Source: Streptomyces iranensis
GTDB taxonomy: Bacteria > Actinomycetota > Actinomycetes > Streptomycetales > Streptomycetaceae
NCBI RefSeq assembly: GCF_017874715.1
Contig: NZ_JAGGLR010000001.1
Span: 124,001 to 188,000 of the forward strand
Length of the DNA stretch: 64,000 bases
Direction of reading: 5' to 3'
Shown here: positions 36,225 through 46,455 of the stretch, one piece after another
Numbering within the stretch: the first letter of the stretch is position 1
Layout of the letters: every line of letters begins with the position of its first letter
Notes under the pieces: generated by a model
Told to the model about the DNA's origin: nothing
Seen by the model: only the letters and a program-made list of their open reading frames with translations
The model's database searches: none
Position numbers and translations under genes: made by a program

Positions 36225-39209
36225 TCAACGACGCAGCGCACGTAGCGCGTCGCCCACCAGCCGGGCCCTCTGGCCGGTGTCCGGGACGTGCTCCAGGCCG
36301 AATCCCAGCAGCACGGTGTCCCGCGTGGTGACGCCCGCGACGGTGTGGAACAGCTCCCGGGAACGGGACCAGTCCCCGGCGTTCGCCGGGCTGCCCTCCG
36401 GCGCCCCCGGCACCGACCACGGGCCGAGCGCGGTCTCGAAGCCCTCGGAGTCCTCGGCGGTGCCGCCGACGGTGAGCTCGGTGCCGTCCACGAAGGCGCC
36501 CCGGCCGCCGGTGCCCGGGTCGGTGACGTACGAGATGGCCAGCTCGACCTTCTTGCCCGCGTAGCCGCTCAGGTCCAGCGTGACCGGCCGCCACCCCTCG
36601 GAGGAGCCCGTCAGACTGTTCCAGGAGCCCGTGCTGCCCTTCGCGGTGCAGCCGTCGTCACCGGGGGTCAGGTAGTGCTTGAGGAACGGGTGCAGATTGA
36701 GCAGGAAGCCCGCCTCGCACTCGGTGGGCACCTCGGTGGAGGAGCCGCCGCCCGCGTCGGGCAGGGTGGTCCAGTCGTCCTGGCCCGCGGTGCGCGCCTC
36801 GATGATCACATGGTCGTAGCCGGGCTCGGTGTCATAGCTGAGCCGGAAGTCCAGGGCCGGTTCGTCGGCGGCGGACACACCGCCGAGGTCCACCGTGCGG
36901 GACAGCCGCATCCAGGAGTTGTCACGGTGACCCGCGGCAGCCATCCAGTCGCCCTCATAAGGCTGGTACGGGGTGCGCGTGTTCGGGTACTCCCCCGCGC
37001 CCGCGCTGCGGAACCGGGGGAAGTCCTCGGGCGGCAGCACATCGGAGGTGACGGTGTAGGCGCCCGCCGCGTCCAGGGGATTGCCCGCGGCGTCGCCGAG
37101 GTTCGCGCCGGTGCCCGCGAGCGCGCCGGCTCCCTGGAAGGCGGTGGGCGACTTCAGGGTGAGCCGGCTGTCGGCGCCCAGGTAGTACTGGCTGAAGTCG
37201 TCGGTGTCGGCCGGTCCCACCTCGGAACTGCCGCCCGCCCGTTCGCCGGTGGTGATCAGCTTGCCGCCCTCGTTGAGGAAGTCGCGCACCGCGAGCAGGG
37301 TCGGGCCGCCGGGCCGCTCGGCGCCGGTGTACCAGAGCACCGTCTCGAAGTGGCTGAGCACTCCGAGCGCGGACGGCGCCCCCTGGGTGGCCACGTCCCA
37401 GACGGCCGCCTTACGGCCGTTGTCGGCCAGCGCCCGGGTGTACGCGGCGGTGTGCCGGGCCGCGGTGGTGCCGCCCTCCTCGGCGATCACCAGCGTGTCG
37501 GCGCGGGGCCGCTTCGCCACGGTGTAGGTGAACGGCTCGCTGGCGGTCCGCTTGCCGTTCTCCGTACGGCCGGTGAACCAGACCTCGGCCTTCTGCCCGG
37601 GGTCCGCGCCCTTGACGGCGGCGCGGTACTGGTCGAAGCGGATGTTGTCCTCGCCGCCGTACGTTTCGCCGCCCTTCCACGCCTTGAGCGGGGCGGTGTG
37701 GGTACGGCCGCCGTTCACCCGGTAGTTGAGCTTCTTGTCGCGAACGCTCTTGCGGACGGTCACCGAGACGTCCTGGTCGCCGCCGCGCGCGTACGACGTG
37801 CTGAAGGCGTCCGGAGTGAAGTCCCGCGCGCTCAGACCGACCGACGACGAGGGCCGGTCGGGGTGTTCGGCGGTCTCGGCGACGGAGAGCGCGAAGGGGA
37901 TGTTCTTGGTGAACTCCTGCGCGATCAGCTTCTCGTCGTCCGGGAAGGTGAAGCCGGACGCGCAGTCGCGCGGCTGCCAGGCGTCGTCCGGGTCGACGTT
38001 GGAGGCGGTCTGGCACGTCGACATCTCCGGGGTGAACATCATCATCCCGTTGACGTTCGCCGCGTGACCGTCCGCCTCGCCGTTGGTGGTGTACAGCTCG
38101 GAGGAGACCTGCGGGTGGTAGCCGGGGATCGCAGAGTGCTCCGGGGTACCGGCGAGGGACTTGTAGAGGACGTCGTCGGGAGTCGGCGTGGCGACCTGCC
38201 AGCCGACGCCGTAGAGCAGCAGTTCGGCGGCCGAGTGGTAGTTGATGCCGTAGGCGAAGCCGATGCGCTTCTCGAAGGCGTCCAGCGCCCTGGTCTCCGG
38301 CTCGGAGGCGGGGGCCGGACCCCGGTAGGTCTCATCGGCCGGGTCGGCGGACGAGCCCTCGTTGTCGTAGCCCCACTTGTAGCGGAAGTTGCGGTTGAGG
38401 TCGACGCCGTCACCCGAGGTGATCTTGCCGTCCCCGTTGTTGTCGCGCAGGTTCTTGCGCCACTGGCGGTTGGCCGGGTCCTGATGCGTGTAGTCGTAGC
38501 CGTCGGGGTTGGCGGACAGCACGAACCACAGCTCCGTACGGTCCACGATCCTGGTGACGCGGTCGTCCTTGCCGTAGTTGTCGAGGTAGTAGTGCATCAG
38601 CCGGCGGGTCATCTCCGGCGTGATCCACTCACGGGCGTGCTGATTGGACATGTAGAGCACCGACGGCTTGCTGCCGTCGCGGGTCTTCGCGGCGTCCTTG
38701 CTCAGCTTGAGTGCGAGGATGTCCTTGCCCTGGCCGGTCCTGCCGATGCTGACGACCTTGGTGAGGCCGGGATGTGCCCGGCCGGTCTCGACGATCTCCT
38801 GCTTCAGCCCGCCCTCGCCGCTGTAGGGGCGGAAGACGCCGTCGCCCGCGGCCCTCAGCCGGTCGCGGCTCCGTGCGGAGACCTTCTTCTCGGCGAGCCG
38901 CACGCCCTTGCCGCGCAGTGCGGCGGCCTGCTTGGCGGTGAGGTAGAGCTCGACCGGGCCGGTGCCCTTCCCGGGCACCTGCCGCCCCAGCTCGGTGCCG
39001 TCCGCTCCGGCGCGGAGCAGCAGCGGAATCTGATCCTTGGTGACCTGGGCGGTCCATACGGACAGTCCGTCGCCGGCCGCGTCCGCCGCCGGTTGCGCGG
39101 GGGCCGCGGGTGCCGCGGCCAGTCCCCCCAGGAGCAGCGCGGCCAGTGCCACCACCGCGCCGCTCGATCTCACCGTGCGTCTGAATCTCACCGTGCGTCT
39201 GAGCTTCAT
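36225..39209 (-). CDS. Secreted M14 family zinc carboxypeptidase
   Basis: 994 residues. A Sec signal peptide ends near residue 43. A propeptide-like region follows (~45-125), then the M14 catalytic domain with zinc ligands His191 and Glu194 (NQHAREW) and His325 (INYHS), substrate residues NPDGYDY and DLNRNF, and general base Glu395 (FTPEMS). The C-terminal 500 residues add two domains: one glutamine amidotransferase-like stretch (~590-690) and an immune-inhibitor-A-like beta domain (~775-960, DFRLSYDTEPGYDHVIIEA). It probably trims peptides outside the cell. AGGGGGG lies three bases before the ATG. An 18-bp DNA duplication lengthens the signal n-region. Confidence 0.9.
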   Translation of the reverse strand: MKLRRTVRFRRTVRSSGAVVALAALLLGGLAAAPAAPAQPAADAAGDGLSVWTAQVTKDQIPLLLRAGADGTELGRQVPGKGTGPVELYLTAKQAAALRGKGVRLAEKKVSARSRDRLRAAGDGVFRPYSGEGGLKQEIVETGRAHPGLTKVVSIGRTGQGKDILALKLSKDAAKTRDGSKPSVLYMSNQHAREWITPEMTRRLMHYYLDNYGKDDRVTRIVDRTELWFVLSANPDGYDYTHQDPANRQWRKNLRDNNGDGKITSGDGVDLNRNFRYKWGYDNEGSSADPADETYRGPAPASEPETRALDAFEKRIGFAYGINYHSAAELLLYGVGWQVATPTPDDVLYKSLAGTPEHSAIPGYHPQVSSELYTTNGEADGHAANVNGMMMFTPEMSTCQTASNVDPDDAWQPRDCASGFTFPDDEKLIAQEFTKNIPFALSVAETAEHPDRPSSSVGLSARDFTPDAFSTSYARGGDQDVSVTVRKSVRDKKLNYRVNGGRTHTAPLKAWKGGETYGGEDNIRFDQYRAAVKGADPGQKAEVWFTGRTENGKRTASEPFTYTVAKRPRADTLVIAEEGGTTAARHTAAYTRALADNGRKAAVWDVATQGAPSALGVLSHFETVLWYTGAERPGGPTLLAVRDFLNEGGKLITTGERAGGSSEVGPADTDDFSQYYLGADSRLTLKSPTAFQGAGALAGTGANLGDAAGNPLDAAGAYTVTSDVLPPEDFPRFRSAGAGEYPNTRTPYQPYEGDWMAAAGHRDNSWMRLSRTVDLGGVSAADEPALDFRLSYDTEPGYDHVIIEARTAGQDDWTTLPDAGGGSSTEVPTECEAGFLLNLHPFLKHYLTPGDDGCTAKGSTGSWNSLTGSSEGWRPVTLDLSGYAGKKVELAISYVTDPGTGGRGAFVDGTELTVGGTAEDSEGFETALGPWSVPGAPEGSPANAGDWSRSRELFHTVAGVTTRDTVLLGFGLEHVPDTGQRARLVGDALRALRR
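39167..39202. repeat. Perfect 18-bp tandem duplication in the M14 signal peptide
   Basis: 39167-39184 and 39185-39202 are identical (ATCTCACCGTGCGTCTGA). In the protein this gives RRTVRFRRTVR, doubling the basic n-region ahead of the hydrophobic core. Confidence 0.92.
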
Positions 39210-39320
39210 GAGCCCCCCTAGCTGTCGTTCGAAGACACGCGGGTGCGCAGCGCTCCAGACTTGTCACGACACATGGTCATGTCAACAGCGGCGCGCGGAA
39301 CCGCTGTCACATACCCCGGG

Positions 39321-39368
39321 ACGCACCACACCCCCGGATCGCTCGTGTGATCCGGGGGCGTGCGGTGC
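39321..39368. terminator. Terminator after whiA
   Basis: Core stem CCCCCGGATC (39331-39340), eight-base loop, GATCCGGGGG (39349-39358), extended outwards by CGCACC/GGTGCG arms with small bulges. It lies about 95 bases beyond the whiA stop and closes the uvrC-rapZ-yvcK-whiA transcript. Confidence 0.75.
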
Positions 39369-39463
39369 GGTTCTCGTACGGCTTGTCGGGCCGTCAGCCG
39401 ATGGGTGGGGCCCGTCAGCTCGCGGGCGTGTCGGCCTGTGCGGCAGTCGGCTCGTAGGGCCGG

Positions 39464-40453
39464 TCAGCCGACCATGCCGTCGGCCATCTCCTCGGTCAGG
39501 CTGGACTCGGTGCCGGGGATGCCCAGGTCCTGGGCGCGCTTGTCGGCCATGGCCAGCAGCCGGCGGATACGGCCCGCGACGGCGTCCTTGGTCAGCGGCG
39601 GGTCGGCGAGGGCGCCCAACTCCTCCAGGGACGCCTGCTTGTGCTCCATGCGCAGCCGCCCGGCCGCGGCGAGGTGCTCGGGCACCTCCTCGCCCAGGAT
39701 CTCCAGGGCACGCTGCACCCGGGCCCCGGCGGCGACGGCGGCGCGGGCCGAGCGGCGCAGATTGGCGTCGTCGAAGTTGGCGAGGCGGTTGGCGGTGGCC
39801 CGCACCTCGCGGCGCATCCGCCGCTCCTCCCACGCGAGGACCGACTCATGCGCCCCCAGCCGCGTCAACAGCGCGCCGATGGCATCACCGTCCCGGACGA
39901 CCACCCGGTCCACCCCGCGCACCTCGCGCGCCTTGGCGGCGATCTGGAGCCGGCGGGCGGCGCCGACCAGGGCGAGCGCGGCCTCCGGGCCGGGGCAGGT
40001 CACCTCCAGGGAGGACGAGCGGCCGGGCTCGGTGAGCGAGCCATGGGCGAGGAAGGCCCCGCGCCAGGCGGCCTCGGCGTCGCAGGTGGCGCCGGAGACG
40101 ACCTGCGGCGGCAGTCCGCGGATCGGCCGGCCGCGGCCGTCGACCAGGCCGGTCTGCCGTGCCAGCTGGTCACCGCCCGCCACCACCCGCACCACGTACC
40201 GGCTGCCGCGGCGCAGCCCGCCGGGGGCCATCACCACCAGATCCGAGGAGTGGCCGAAGATCTCCAGGATGTCCTTGCGGACCCTGCGGGCCGCGATCCC
40301 GGTATCCAGCTCCGCCTCGATCACGATGCGCCCGCTGACCAGGTGCAGCCCGCCCGCGAACCGCAGGATCGCCGAGACCTCCGCTTTCCGGCAGCAGGTC
40401 CGGGTGACGGGGAGCCGGGAGATTTCGTCCTTCACCGCTGCCGTCATCGCCAT
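39464..40453 (-). CDS. whiA: Sporulation regulator WhiA
   Basis: 329 residues. The N-terminus [38 protein letters not shown] begins two LAGLIDADG-like domains that have lost endonuclease residues, and the C-terminal helix-turn-helix spans ~245-310 ([33 protein letters not shown]). WhiA activates and represses sporulation septation genes together with WhiB in Streptomyces. AAGGA lies seven bases before ATG 40453. Ten bases overlap the yvcK end. Confidence 0.96.
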   Translation of the reverse strand: MAMTAAVKDEISRLPVTRTCCRKAEVSAILRFAGGLHLVSGRIVIEAELDTGIAARRVRKDILEIFGHSSDLVVMAPGGLRRGSRYVVRVVAGGDQLARQTGLVDGRGRPIRGLPPQVVSGATCDAEAAWRGAFLAHGSLTEPGRSSSLEVTCPGPEAALALVGAARRLQIAAKAREVRGVDRVVVRDGDAIGALLTRLGAHESVLAWEERRMRREVRATANRLANFDDANLRRSARAAVAAGARVQRALEILGEEVPEHLAAAGRLRMEHKQASLEELGALADPPLTKDAVAGRIRRLLAMADKRAQDLGIPGTESSLTEEMADGMVG

Positions 40454-41463
40454 GGGCCGATCCTTCCATGCATCCGAAAAATACGGTCGTACGCGGCCGC
40501 CAGAAGCTCCGGGTCATGCTTCGGGGCACCGTCGGTCGCGGCCACCGGCGCCAGCTCGACTGTGCCGCCCAGCCGCTTGGCGGCGTCGCACAGACTGCTC
40601 TGGTCGGGGACGGCGGCCTCGTCGGCCAGCACCACGTCGAAGGCGAGTTTAGGGGCGTGTCGGGCCAAAACCTCCAAATGACGCTGCGGGGAGAAGCCGT
40701 CGGTTTCTCCCGGCTGAGGCGCGAGGTTCAGCGAGAGCACGCGCCGGGCCTTGGTCTCGGTGAGCGCCTTGAGCAGATCGGGGACCAGCAGATGCGGGAT
40801 CACGGAGGAGAACCAGGAGCCGGGCCCCAGCACCACCCAGTCGGCGTCCATGACCGCCTCGACGGCCTCGGGGACGGCCGGCGGATCGTGCGGCACCAGA
40901 TGGACCGACTGCACCTCGCCGGGGGTGAGCGCCACGGTGGCCTGCCCGGCGACGGTGGAGACCTCGTCCGGGGACGCCGGGTCATGGCCCCGGACGTACG
41001 CCTGGAGCTCCAGGGGGACGGCCGACATGGGCAGCACCCGGCCGTGGGCGCCCAGCAGCTTGCCGACCAGGTCGAGCGCCTTCACATGGTCGCCCAGCTG
41101 CTCCCACAGGGCGACGATCAGCACATTGCCGACCGCGTGGCCGTGCAGCTCGCCCTCGCTGGCGAAGCGGTGCTGGATGACCCGCGCCCAGGTCTGGCCC
41201 CAGTCGTCGTCGCCGCACAGCGCGGCCAGGGCCTTGCGCAGATCGCCGGGCGGCAACACGCCCAGCTCGTCGCGGAGGCGTCCGCTGGAGCCCCCGTCGT
41301 CGGCCACGGTGACGACGGCGGTCAGATCGCCGGTGATCCGGCGCAGCGCGGCGAGCGACGCCGACAGGCCCATGCCGCCGCCCAGGGCGACGACCTTGGG
41401 CTGTGCGCCCCGGTTCGTCCGCGCCCCGACCAGCCGTCGCAGCCGGTTGCTACGAATGGTCAC
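40444..41463 (-). CDS. yvcK: YvcK/CofD-like gluconeogenesis factor family protein
   Basis: 339 residues. The nucleotide-binding loop [18 protein letters not shown] near residue 24 and [34 protein letters not shown] near 50 define the family, with [16 protein letters not shown] near 210. YvcK proteins bind UDP-sugars and tune carbon flux and wall growth in other bacteria. In conserved whiA-yvcK-rapZ order; the start overlaps rapZ by four bases. Confidence 0.93.
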   Translation of the reverse strand: MTIRSNRLRRLVGARTNRGAQPKVVALGGGMGLSASLAALRRITGDLTAVVTVADDGGSSGRLRDELGVLPPGDLRKALAALCGDDDWGQTWARVIQHRFASEGELHGHAVGNVLIVALWEQLGDHVKALDLVGKLLGAHGRVLPMSAVPLELQAYVRGHDPASPDEVSTVAGQATVALTPGEVQSVHLVPHDPPAVPEAVEAVMDADWVVLGPGSWFSSVIPHLLVPDLLKALTETKARRVLSLNLAPQPGETDGFSPQRHLEVLARHAPKLAFDVVLADEAAVPDQSSLCDAAKRLGGTVELAPVAATDGAPKHDPELLAAAYDRIFRMHGRIGPWR

Positions 41464-42398
41464 TCGCGCCCCATGTCCCGGTGGACGATGACGGTCTCCA
41501 CTCCCTCGGCGGCCAGCCGCGGGGCGAGCCGCTCGGACATCGCGACGCTGCGGTGCTTGCCGCCGGTGCAGCCGACGGCGATGGTCACATAGCGCTTGCC
41601 CTCGCGGCGGTAGCCCGCGGCGATCAGCTGGAGCAGCTCCGCGTAGCGGTCCAGGAACTCCTTGGCGCCGGGCTGGTTGAAGACATAGCTGGAGACCTCC
41701 TCGTTGAGCCCGGTGAAGGGGCGCAGCTCGGGGACCCAGTGCGGATTGGGCAGGAAGCGGCAGTCCACCACCAGGTCGGCGTCGACCGGCAGCCCGTACT
41801 TGTAGCCGAACGACATCACGGTGGCCCGCAGCTCGGGCTCCTCCTCGCCCGCGAACTGGGCGTCCATCTTGGCGCGCAGCTCATGGACGTTGAGACTGGA
41901 GGTGTCGATCACCAGATCGGCGTCCCCGCGCAGCTCGCGCAGCAGATCCCGCTCGGCGGCGATGCCGTCCACGATCCGGCCGTCGCCCTGGAGGGGGTGC
42001 GGGCGGCGCACGGACTCGAAGCGGCGCACCAGCGCCTCGTCGGACGCCTCCAGGAACAGCACGCGCCGCTTGACGTTCTTGGCCGCGAGGTCGGCGAGGG
42101 ACTCGCGGAGGTTGTCGAAGAAGCGGCGGCCGCGGACGTCCACCACCACGGCGATCCGGGCCACATTGCCCTGGGAGCGAGCGCCCAGGTCGACCATGGT
42201 GGGGATCAGCGCGGGCGGCAGGTTGTCCACGACGAACCAGCCGAGGTCCTCCAGACACTTGGCGGCGGTGCTGCGGCCCGCGCCCGACATTCCAGAGATG
42301 ATCACCAGCTCGGGGATGGCCGCCGCCTCGGCGGGCGGCTCGCCCGACGTGCCCGTATTCACCTGCGCTCCGTCTCCATGGTTCTCGTGCTCGGTCAT
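41460..42398 (-). CDS. rapZ: RNase adapter protein RapZ/YvcJ-type nucleotide-binding protein
   Basis: 312 residues. The P-loop is in [30 protein letters not shown] (~residue 33), and the C-terminal domain shows [32 protein letters not shown] and [21 protein letters not shown]. RapZ-type proteins bind amino-sugar phosphate and regulatory RNA in enterics; in Actinobacteria the target is less clear. The N-terminal ~28 residues are an extra acidic tail. The start overlaps uvrC by four bases. Confidence 0.93.
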   Translation of the reverse strand: MTEHENHGDGAQVNTGTSGEPPAEAAAIPELVIISGMSGAGRSTAAKCLEDLGWFVVDNLPPALIPTMVDLGARSQGNVARIAVVVDVRGRRFFDNLRESLADLAAKNVKRRVLFLEASDEALVRRFESVRRPHPLQGDGRIVDGIAAERDLLRELRGDADLVIDTSSLNVHELRAKMDAQFAGEEEPELRATVMSFGYKYGLPVDADLVVDCRFLPNPHWVPELRPFTGLNEEVSSYVFNQPGAKEFLDRYAELLQLIAAGYRREGKRYVTIAVGCTGGKHRSVAMSERLAPRLAAEGVETVIVHRDMGRE

Positions 42399-44536
42399 GG
42401 TCTGGTCCCCCCGTTCGACGACGCCGCGCCGGCGGCCTCGTCCTCAATGATCTCTCCTGTGGCGGTGTTCACGGCGGGCGCGGCCGGGGCGGCCCCGGCG
42501 AGCGCCGCGGCGACCGTCTCGGCCGTCTTACGGCCGACGCCTGGCACCTCGCAGATCTGCTCGACGGTGGCAGCGCGCAGCCGCTTGACCGAGCCGAAGT
42601 GCTTCAGCAGGGCCTGCTTACGGCTGTCACCGAGGCCCGGAACGGTGTCCAGCGGCCCGGCCTTCAGCGACTTGGCGCGCTTGCTGCGCTGATAGGTGAT
42701 GGCGAAGCGGTGGGCCTCGTCGCGGACCCGCTGAAGGAGGTAGAGCCCCTCGCTGCTCCGGGGCAGCACCACCGGGTCCTCCTCGTCCGGCAGCCACACC
42801 TCCTCGAGCCGCTTGGCGAGGCCGCAGACGGCGACATCGTCGACGCCGAGCTCGTCCAGGGCCCGCTTGGCGGCGGCCACCTGCGGCTTGCCGCCGTCGA
42901 CCACGACGAGCTGGGGCGGGTAGGCGAACCGCTTCGGCCGACCCTCCTCGTCCATCGGGCCGGAAGGCCCCTGGTCGGGGCCGTCGGGGCCGTCGAGGGG
43001 CTGCCCGGCGGTCCCGGTGGGCCCGGGAGCCCCGGATGTCTCGGTGGATCCGGAAGCCTCGGCGATCCCGGATGCCTCGGTGGCCCCGGGGACCCCGGAA
43101 GCCCCGGTGGGTTCCTCCTGCCACTCCCCCGTCTTCTGCTTCTCCTGCAGATAGCGGCGGAAGCGGCGACTCACGACCTCGTGCATGGAGCGGACATCGT
43201 CCTGCCCGGCGAAGCTCTTGATCTGGAAGCGGCGGTACTCACTCTTCCGGGGGAGCCCGTCCTCGAAGACCACCATGGAGGCCACCACGTCATCGCCCTG
43301 GAGATGGGAGATGTCGAAGCACTCCACGCGCAGCGGAGCGGAGTCCAGCCCCAGGGCCTCGGCGATCTCCTCCAGCGCCCGGGAGCGGGTGGTGAGGTCG
43401 GAGGCGCGCTTGGTCTTATGCAGCGCGAGCGCCTGCTGGGCGTTGCGCTGCACGGTCTCCATGAGGTCCTTCTTGTCGCCGCGCTGCGGGATGCGCAGAT
43501 CGACCCGGGAGCCCCGGCGCGCGGCGAGCCACTGGGCGACCGGCTCGGCCGGTTCCGGCACGGCGGGCACCAGGACCTCCTTGGGGACGGCGTCGCCACG
43601 CTCCTCCCCGTACAGCTGCTGAAGGGCGTGCTCGACCAGCCCGGCGGTGTCGACGGCCTCGACCTTGTCGGTGACCCAGCCGCGCTGACCGCGCACCCGG
43701 CCGCCGCGCACATGGAAGATCTGGACGGCCGCCTCCAGCTCGTCCTCGGCGACCGCTATCAGATCCGCGTCGGTGGCGTCGGCGAGCACCACCGCGTTCT
43801 TCTCCATGGCGCGCTTGAGCGCCCCTATGTCGTCACGGAGCCGGGCCGCCTTCTCGTACTCCATCTCCTCGGCGGCCTCGTGCATCTGCTCCTCCAGGCG
43901 GCGCAGATAGGTGCCGGTGCGGCCGGCCATGAAGTCGCAGAACTCCTCGGCCAGTTGGCGGTGCTCCGCCGCGGTGACACGGCCGACGCAGGGGGCCGAG
44001 CACTTGCCGATGTAGCCGAGCAGACAGGGGCGGCCGATCTGAGCGGAGCGCTTGAACACCCCGGCGGAGCAGGTCCGGACGGGGAACACGCGCAGCATCA
44101 GGTCGACGGTCTCGCGGATGGCCCAGGCGTGGGCGTACGGGCCGAAGTAGCGCACGCCCTTCTTCTTGGCGCCGCGCATCACCTGGACCCGGGGGAACTC
44201 CTCGTTGAGGGTCACGGCGAGGGAGGGGTAGCTCTTGTCGTCGCGGTACTTGACGTTGAACCGGGGGTCGAACTCCTTGATCCAGGAGTACTCGAGCTGC
44301 AGGGCCTCGACCTCGGTGGAGACCACGGTCCACTCCACGGCGGCGGCCGTGGTGACCATGGTGCGGGTCCGCGGGTGGAGGTTCGCCAGGTCCTGGAAGT
44401 ACGACGAGAGCCGCTGGCGCAGGCTCTTCGCCTTTCCGACGTAGATCACCCGGCCGTGCTCGTCACGGAACTTGTAGACCCCCGGCGAGTCGGGGATCTG
44501 TCCCGGCTTGGGGCGGTAGCTGCTCGGGTCGGCCAT
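42395..44536 (-). CDS. uvrC: Excinuclease ABC subunit UvrC with a low-complexity insert
   Basis: 713 residues from [15 protein letters not shown]. The GIY-YIG nuclease domain is at ~15-95 ([27 protein letters not shown]), the UVR motif at ~205-240, the RNase H-like 5' nuclease domain from ~375, and the tandem HhH at ~640-700 ([37 protein letters not shown]). Between residues ~472 and 530 lies a Gly/Pro/Ser/Thr/Ala-rich stretch ([14 protein letters not shown]...) that splits the nuclease domain. UvrC cuts both sides of a lesion with UvrAB. First gene of the whiA operon. Confidence 0.94.
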   Translation of the reverse strand: MADPSSYRPKPGQIPDSPGVYKFRDEHGRVIYVGKAKSLRQRLSSYFQDLANLHPRTRTMVTTAAAVEWTVVSTEVEALQLEYSWIKEFDPRFNVKYRDDKSYPSLAVTLNEEFPRVQVMRGAKKKGVRYFGPYAHAWAIRETVDLMLRVFPVRTCSAGVFKRSAQIGRPCLLGYIGKCSAPCVGRVTAAEHRQLAEEFCDFMAGRTGTYLRRLEEQMHEAAEEMEYEKAARLRDDIGALKRAMEKNAVVLADATDADLIAVAEDELEAAVQIFHVRGGRVRGQRGWVTDKVEAVDTAGLVEHALQQLYGEERGDAVPKEVLVPAVPEPAEPVAQWLAARRGSRVDLRIPQRGDKKDLMETVQRNAQQALALHKTKRASDLTTRSRALEEIAEALGLDSAPLRVECFDISHLQGDDVVASMVVFEDGLPRKSEYRRFQIKSFAGQDDVRSMHEVVSRRFRRYLQEKQKTGEWQEEPTGASGVPGATEASGIAEASGSTETSGAPGPTGTAGQPLDGPDGPDQGPSGPMDEEGRPKRFAYPPQLVVVDGGKPQVAAAKRALDELGVDDVAVCGLAKRLEEVWLPDEEDPVVLPRSSEGLYLLQRVRDEAHRFAITYQRSKRAKSLKAGPLDTVPGLGDSRKQALLKHFGSVKRLRAATVEQICEVPGVGRKTAETVAAALAGAAPAAPAVNTATGEIIEDEAAGAASSNGGTRP

Positions 44537-44749
44537 GGTCACCACCCTACTTGCGGGGAGTGACACATCCGGCGCCCTCGGGACGCGGTTCGGTGAGGTC
44601 CAGGGGATTTGGGGAATCCGCGGCCCGACCGGGCGCGTGCCGGGCGGCCGGGCATCGTCCGCCCAGGCGTCACCGGCGTCGTCGGCCCAGACGCCGCCCG
44701 CTCCGCCCGCTCAGGAGCCGCCGACCTCGCCCGCCCGGATGTCTCCCGA

Positions 44750-45175
44750 TCAGGCGTCGGGGCCCGCGACGAGCCGTCCGCCCTTCGCGGTGACCGGGAC
44801 CGACGGCAGCGGCTTCTCGGCGGGCCCCTGGACGACCTTGCCGGTGCGGGCGTCGAACTGGCTGCCGTGGCAGGGACAGTTGATCTTGCCGTCCTCGACG
44901 GTGTCGACGACGCATCCGGCGTGGGTGCACACCGCGCTGAACGCCGTGAACTCCCCCTTGGCGGGCTGGGCGACCACCACCCGCTCCTCGCGGTAGATCT
45001 TGGCGCCGCCGACCGGTACGACACCGGCCGAGCCGAGCTCGACCGGGGCGGTGGGCGTCGGGGACGCCTTCTTGCCCGATCCGTCCGGCGAGCAGGCCGC
45101 CGCCCCGAGCCCGGCGGCTCCGGCCAGCGCGGCGCGGCACAGCACGGTTCGACGGGAGGCGGGCTGGCTGGACAT
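44750..45175 (-). CDS. Exported Rieske [2Fe-2S] lipoprotein-like protein
   Basis: 141 residues from ATG 45175. The N-terminus has a twin-arginine-like signal ([22 protein letters not shown]) ending in a lipobox-like AAC, so it is probably a Tat-exported lipoprotein. The Rieske domain ligands are in [10 protein letters not shown] and CPCHGSQFD (~residues 80-105), including the two cysteines of the stabilising disulfide. The likely role is electron transfer at the outer face of the membrane. It is divergent from the LacI gene and shares its upstream region. Confidence 0.88.
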   Translation of the reverse strand: MSSQPASRRTVLCRAALAGAAGLGAAACSPDGSGKKASPTPTAPVELGSAGVVPVGGAKIYREERVVVAQPAKGEFTAFSAVCTHAGCVVDTVEDGKINCPCHGSQFDARTGKVVQGPAEKPLPSVPVTAKGGRLVAGPDA

Positions 45176-45250
45176 CTGCGGCTCCTGAGGGTGTGAGGGC
45201 CCTCCGACCATACCGGTACAGATCCTTCCGTTCGCCGCCGCCCCCGGGGG

Positions 45251-45280
45251 GACGTAAACGCTTGCGCAAACGTTTACGTC
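45251..45280. promoter_or_regulatory. 30-bp near-perfect palindrome, LacI-type operator
   Basis: Outer arms GACGTAAACG and CGTTTACGTC are perfect complements. The centre CTTGCGCAAA holds palindromic TTGCGCAA with one mismatch at its edges. AAACGnTTGCGCAAnCGTTT is typical of LacI/GalR operators. It lies 76 bases before the Rieske start and 117 before the LacI start. Confidence 0.85.
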
Positions 45281-45396
45281 GGACGCCCGATGCGATACGT
45301 TACGTGCCCCCGGCAGGGCCCGGCGGCCGACGGACCCTCGGACCGGCTCCCTTGGACCGGCTCCCCCGACGATCTCGACGTTAAGGACCGCAGCGG

Positions 45397-46455
45397 ATGG
45401 CAACCATGGTCGATGTCGCCCGTCGCGCCGGGGTGTCCGTGGCCACCGTCTCGCATGTGCTCAACGGGACCCGGCCGGTCCGCCCCGGCACCCGTAAGGC
45501 CGTGCTGGACGCCATCGACGACCTCGGGTACATCCCCAATACGCTGGCGCGCTCCCTGGTGACCGCGCGCACCCGCTCGATCGGCCTGGCCGTCTCGGCG
45601 ATCAGCAATCCGTACTTCACCGAGATCCTCCAGGGCGTCGAGTCCAGCGCCCTGGAGCGGGGCTACGGCCTGCTGATCGCCGATCCGCATGACGACCCCG
45701 AGCATGAGCTCACCGTCGTCCGGCTGCTCCATGAGCGACGGGTGGACGGCGTGATCGTCGCCCCGTCGGCCGAGCCCGCCGGGCTGCTGGAGTATCTGGC
45801 CCGCCGTAAGATCCCCGCCGTCTTCCTCGACCGGCTGGCCGGCGACGCCCATGACCAGGTGTGCGCCGAGAACGCGCGCCCCGTCGAACAGCTGGTCGGC
45901 CATCTCGCCGATCTCGGCCACCTCCGCATCGGGCTGGTCGCGGGACTGCCGGGGCTGAGCACCACCACCGAACGGATCGCGGGCTACCGGGCCGGGCTGG
46001 AGCGGCACGGACTGCCGTTCCGCCACGGGCTGCTGGCCGAGGGCCACTCCGAGGCGCGGGGCGCGGAGGACGCCGTCCACCGGCTGCTGGCCTCCCCCGA
46101 ACCGCCCACCGCGATGGTCACCGCGAACAACGCGATGACCATCGGTGCGCTGCGCGCCCTGCGAACGGCGGGGCTGAGCGTGCCGGACGATCTCGCGCTG
46201 GTCTGCTTCGACGACTTCTCCTGGGCGGATGTCTTCTCCCCCGGGCTCACCGCGATCTCCCAGCCCAGCCGGGAGGTCGGCGCCACCGCCGTCCGGCTGC
46301 TGCTCGAGCGGCTGGAGAACCCGGGGCGGCCGCCCCGTACCGTACGGCTGCCCTGTGCCTTCGTCCACCGCACCTCGTGCGGCTGTGTGGCCGAAGCCCT
46401 CGACCGACCGCTCCCCGGAACTCCCGGACTCGCCGGAAAGGACCCCGTCTCGTGA
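45397..46455 (+). CDS. LacI family transcriptional regulator
   Basis: 352 residues. The helix-turn-helix [44 protein letters not shown] occupies residues 2-45, including the hinge helix. The periplasmic-binding-like sugar domain follows, with [24 protein letters not shown] near 66 and [25 protein letters not shown] near 268. It likely represses the sugar kinase that follows, and itself, through the palindrome upstream. AAGGACCGC lies before ATG 45397. Confidence 0.92.
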   Translation: MATMVDVARRAGVSVATVSHVLNGTRPVRPGTRKAVLDAIDDLGYIPNTLARSLVTARTRSIGLAVSAISNPYFTEILQGVESSALERGYGLLIADPHDDPEHELTVVRLLHERRVDGVIVAPSAEPAGLLEYLARRKIPAVFLDRLAGDAHDQVCAENARPVEQLVGHLADLGHLRIGLVAGLPGLSTTTERIAGYRAGLERHGLPFRHGLLAEGHSEARGAEDAVHRLLASPEPPTAMVTANNAMTIGALRALRTAGLSVPDDLALVCFDDFSWADVFSPGLTAISQPSREVGATAVRLLLERLENPGRPPRTVRLPCAFVHRTSCGCVAEALDRPLPGTPGLAGKDPVS

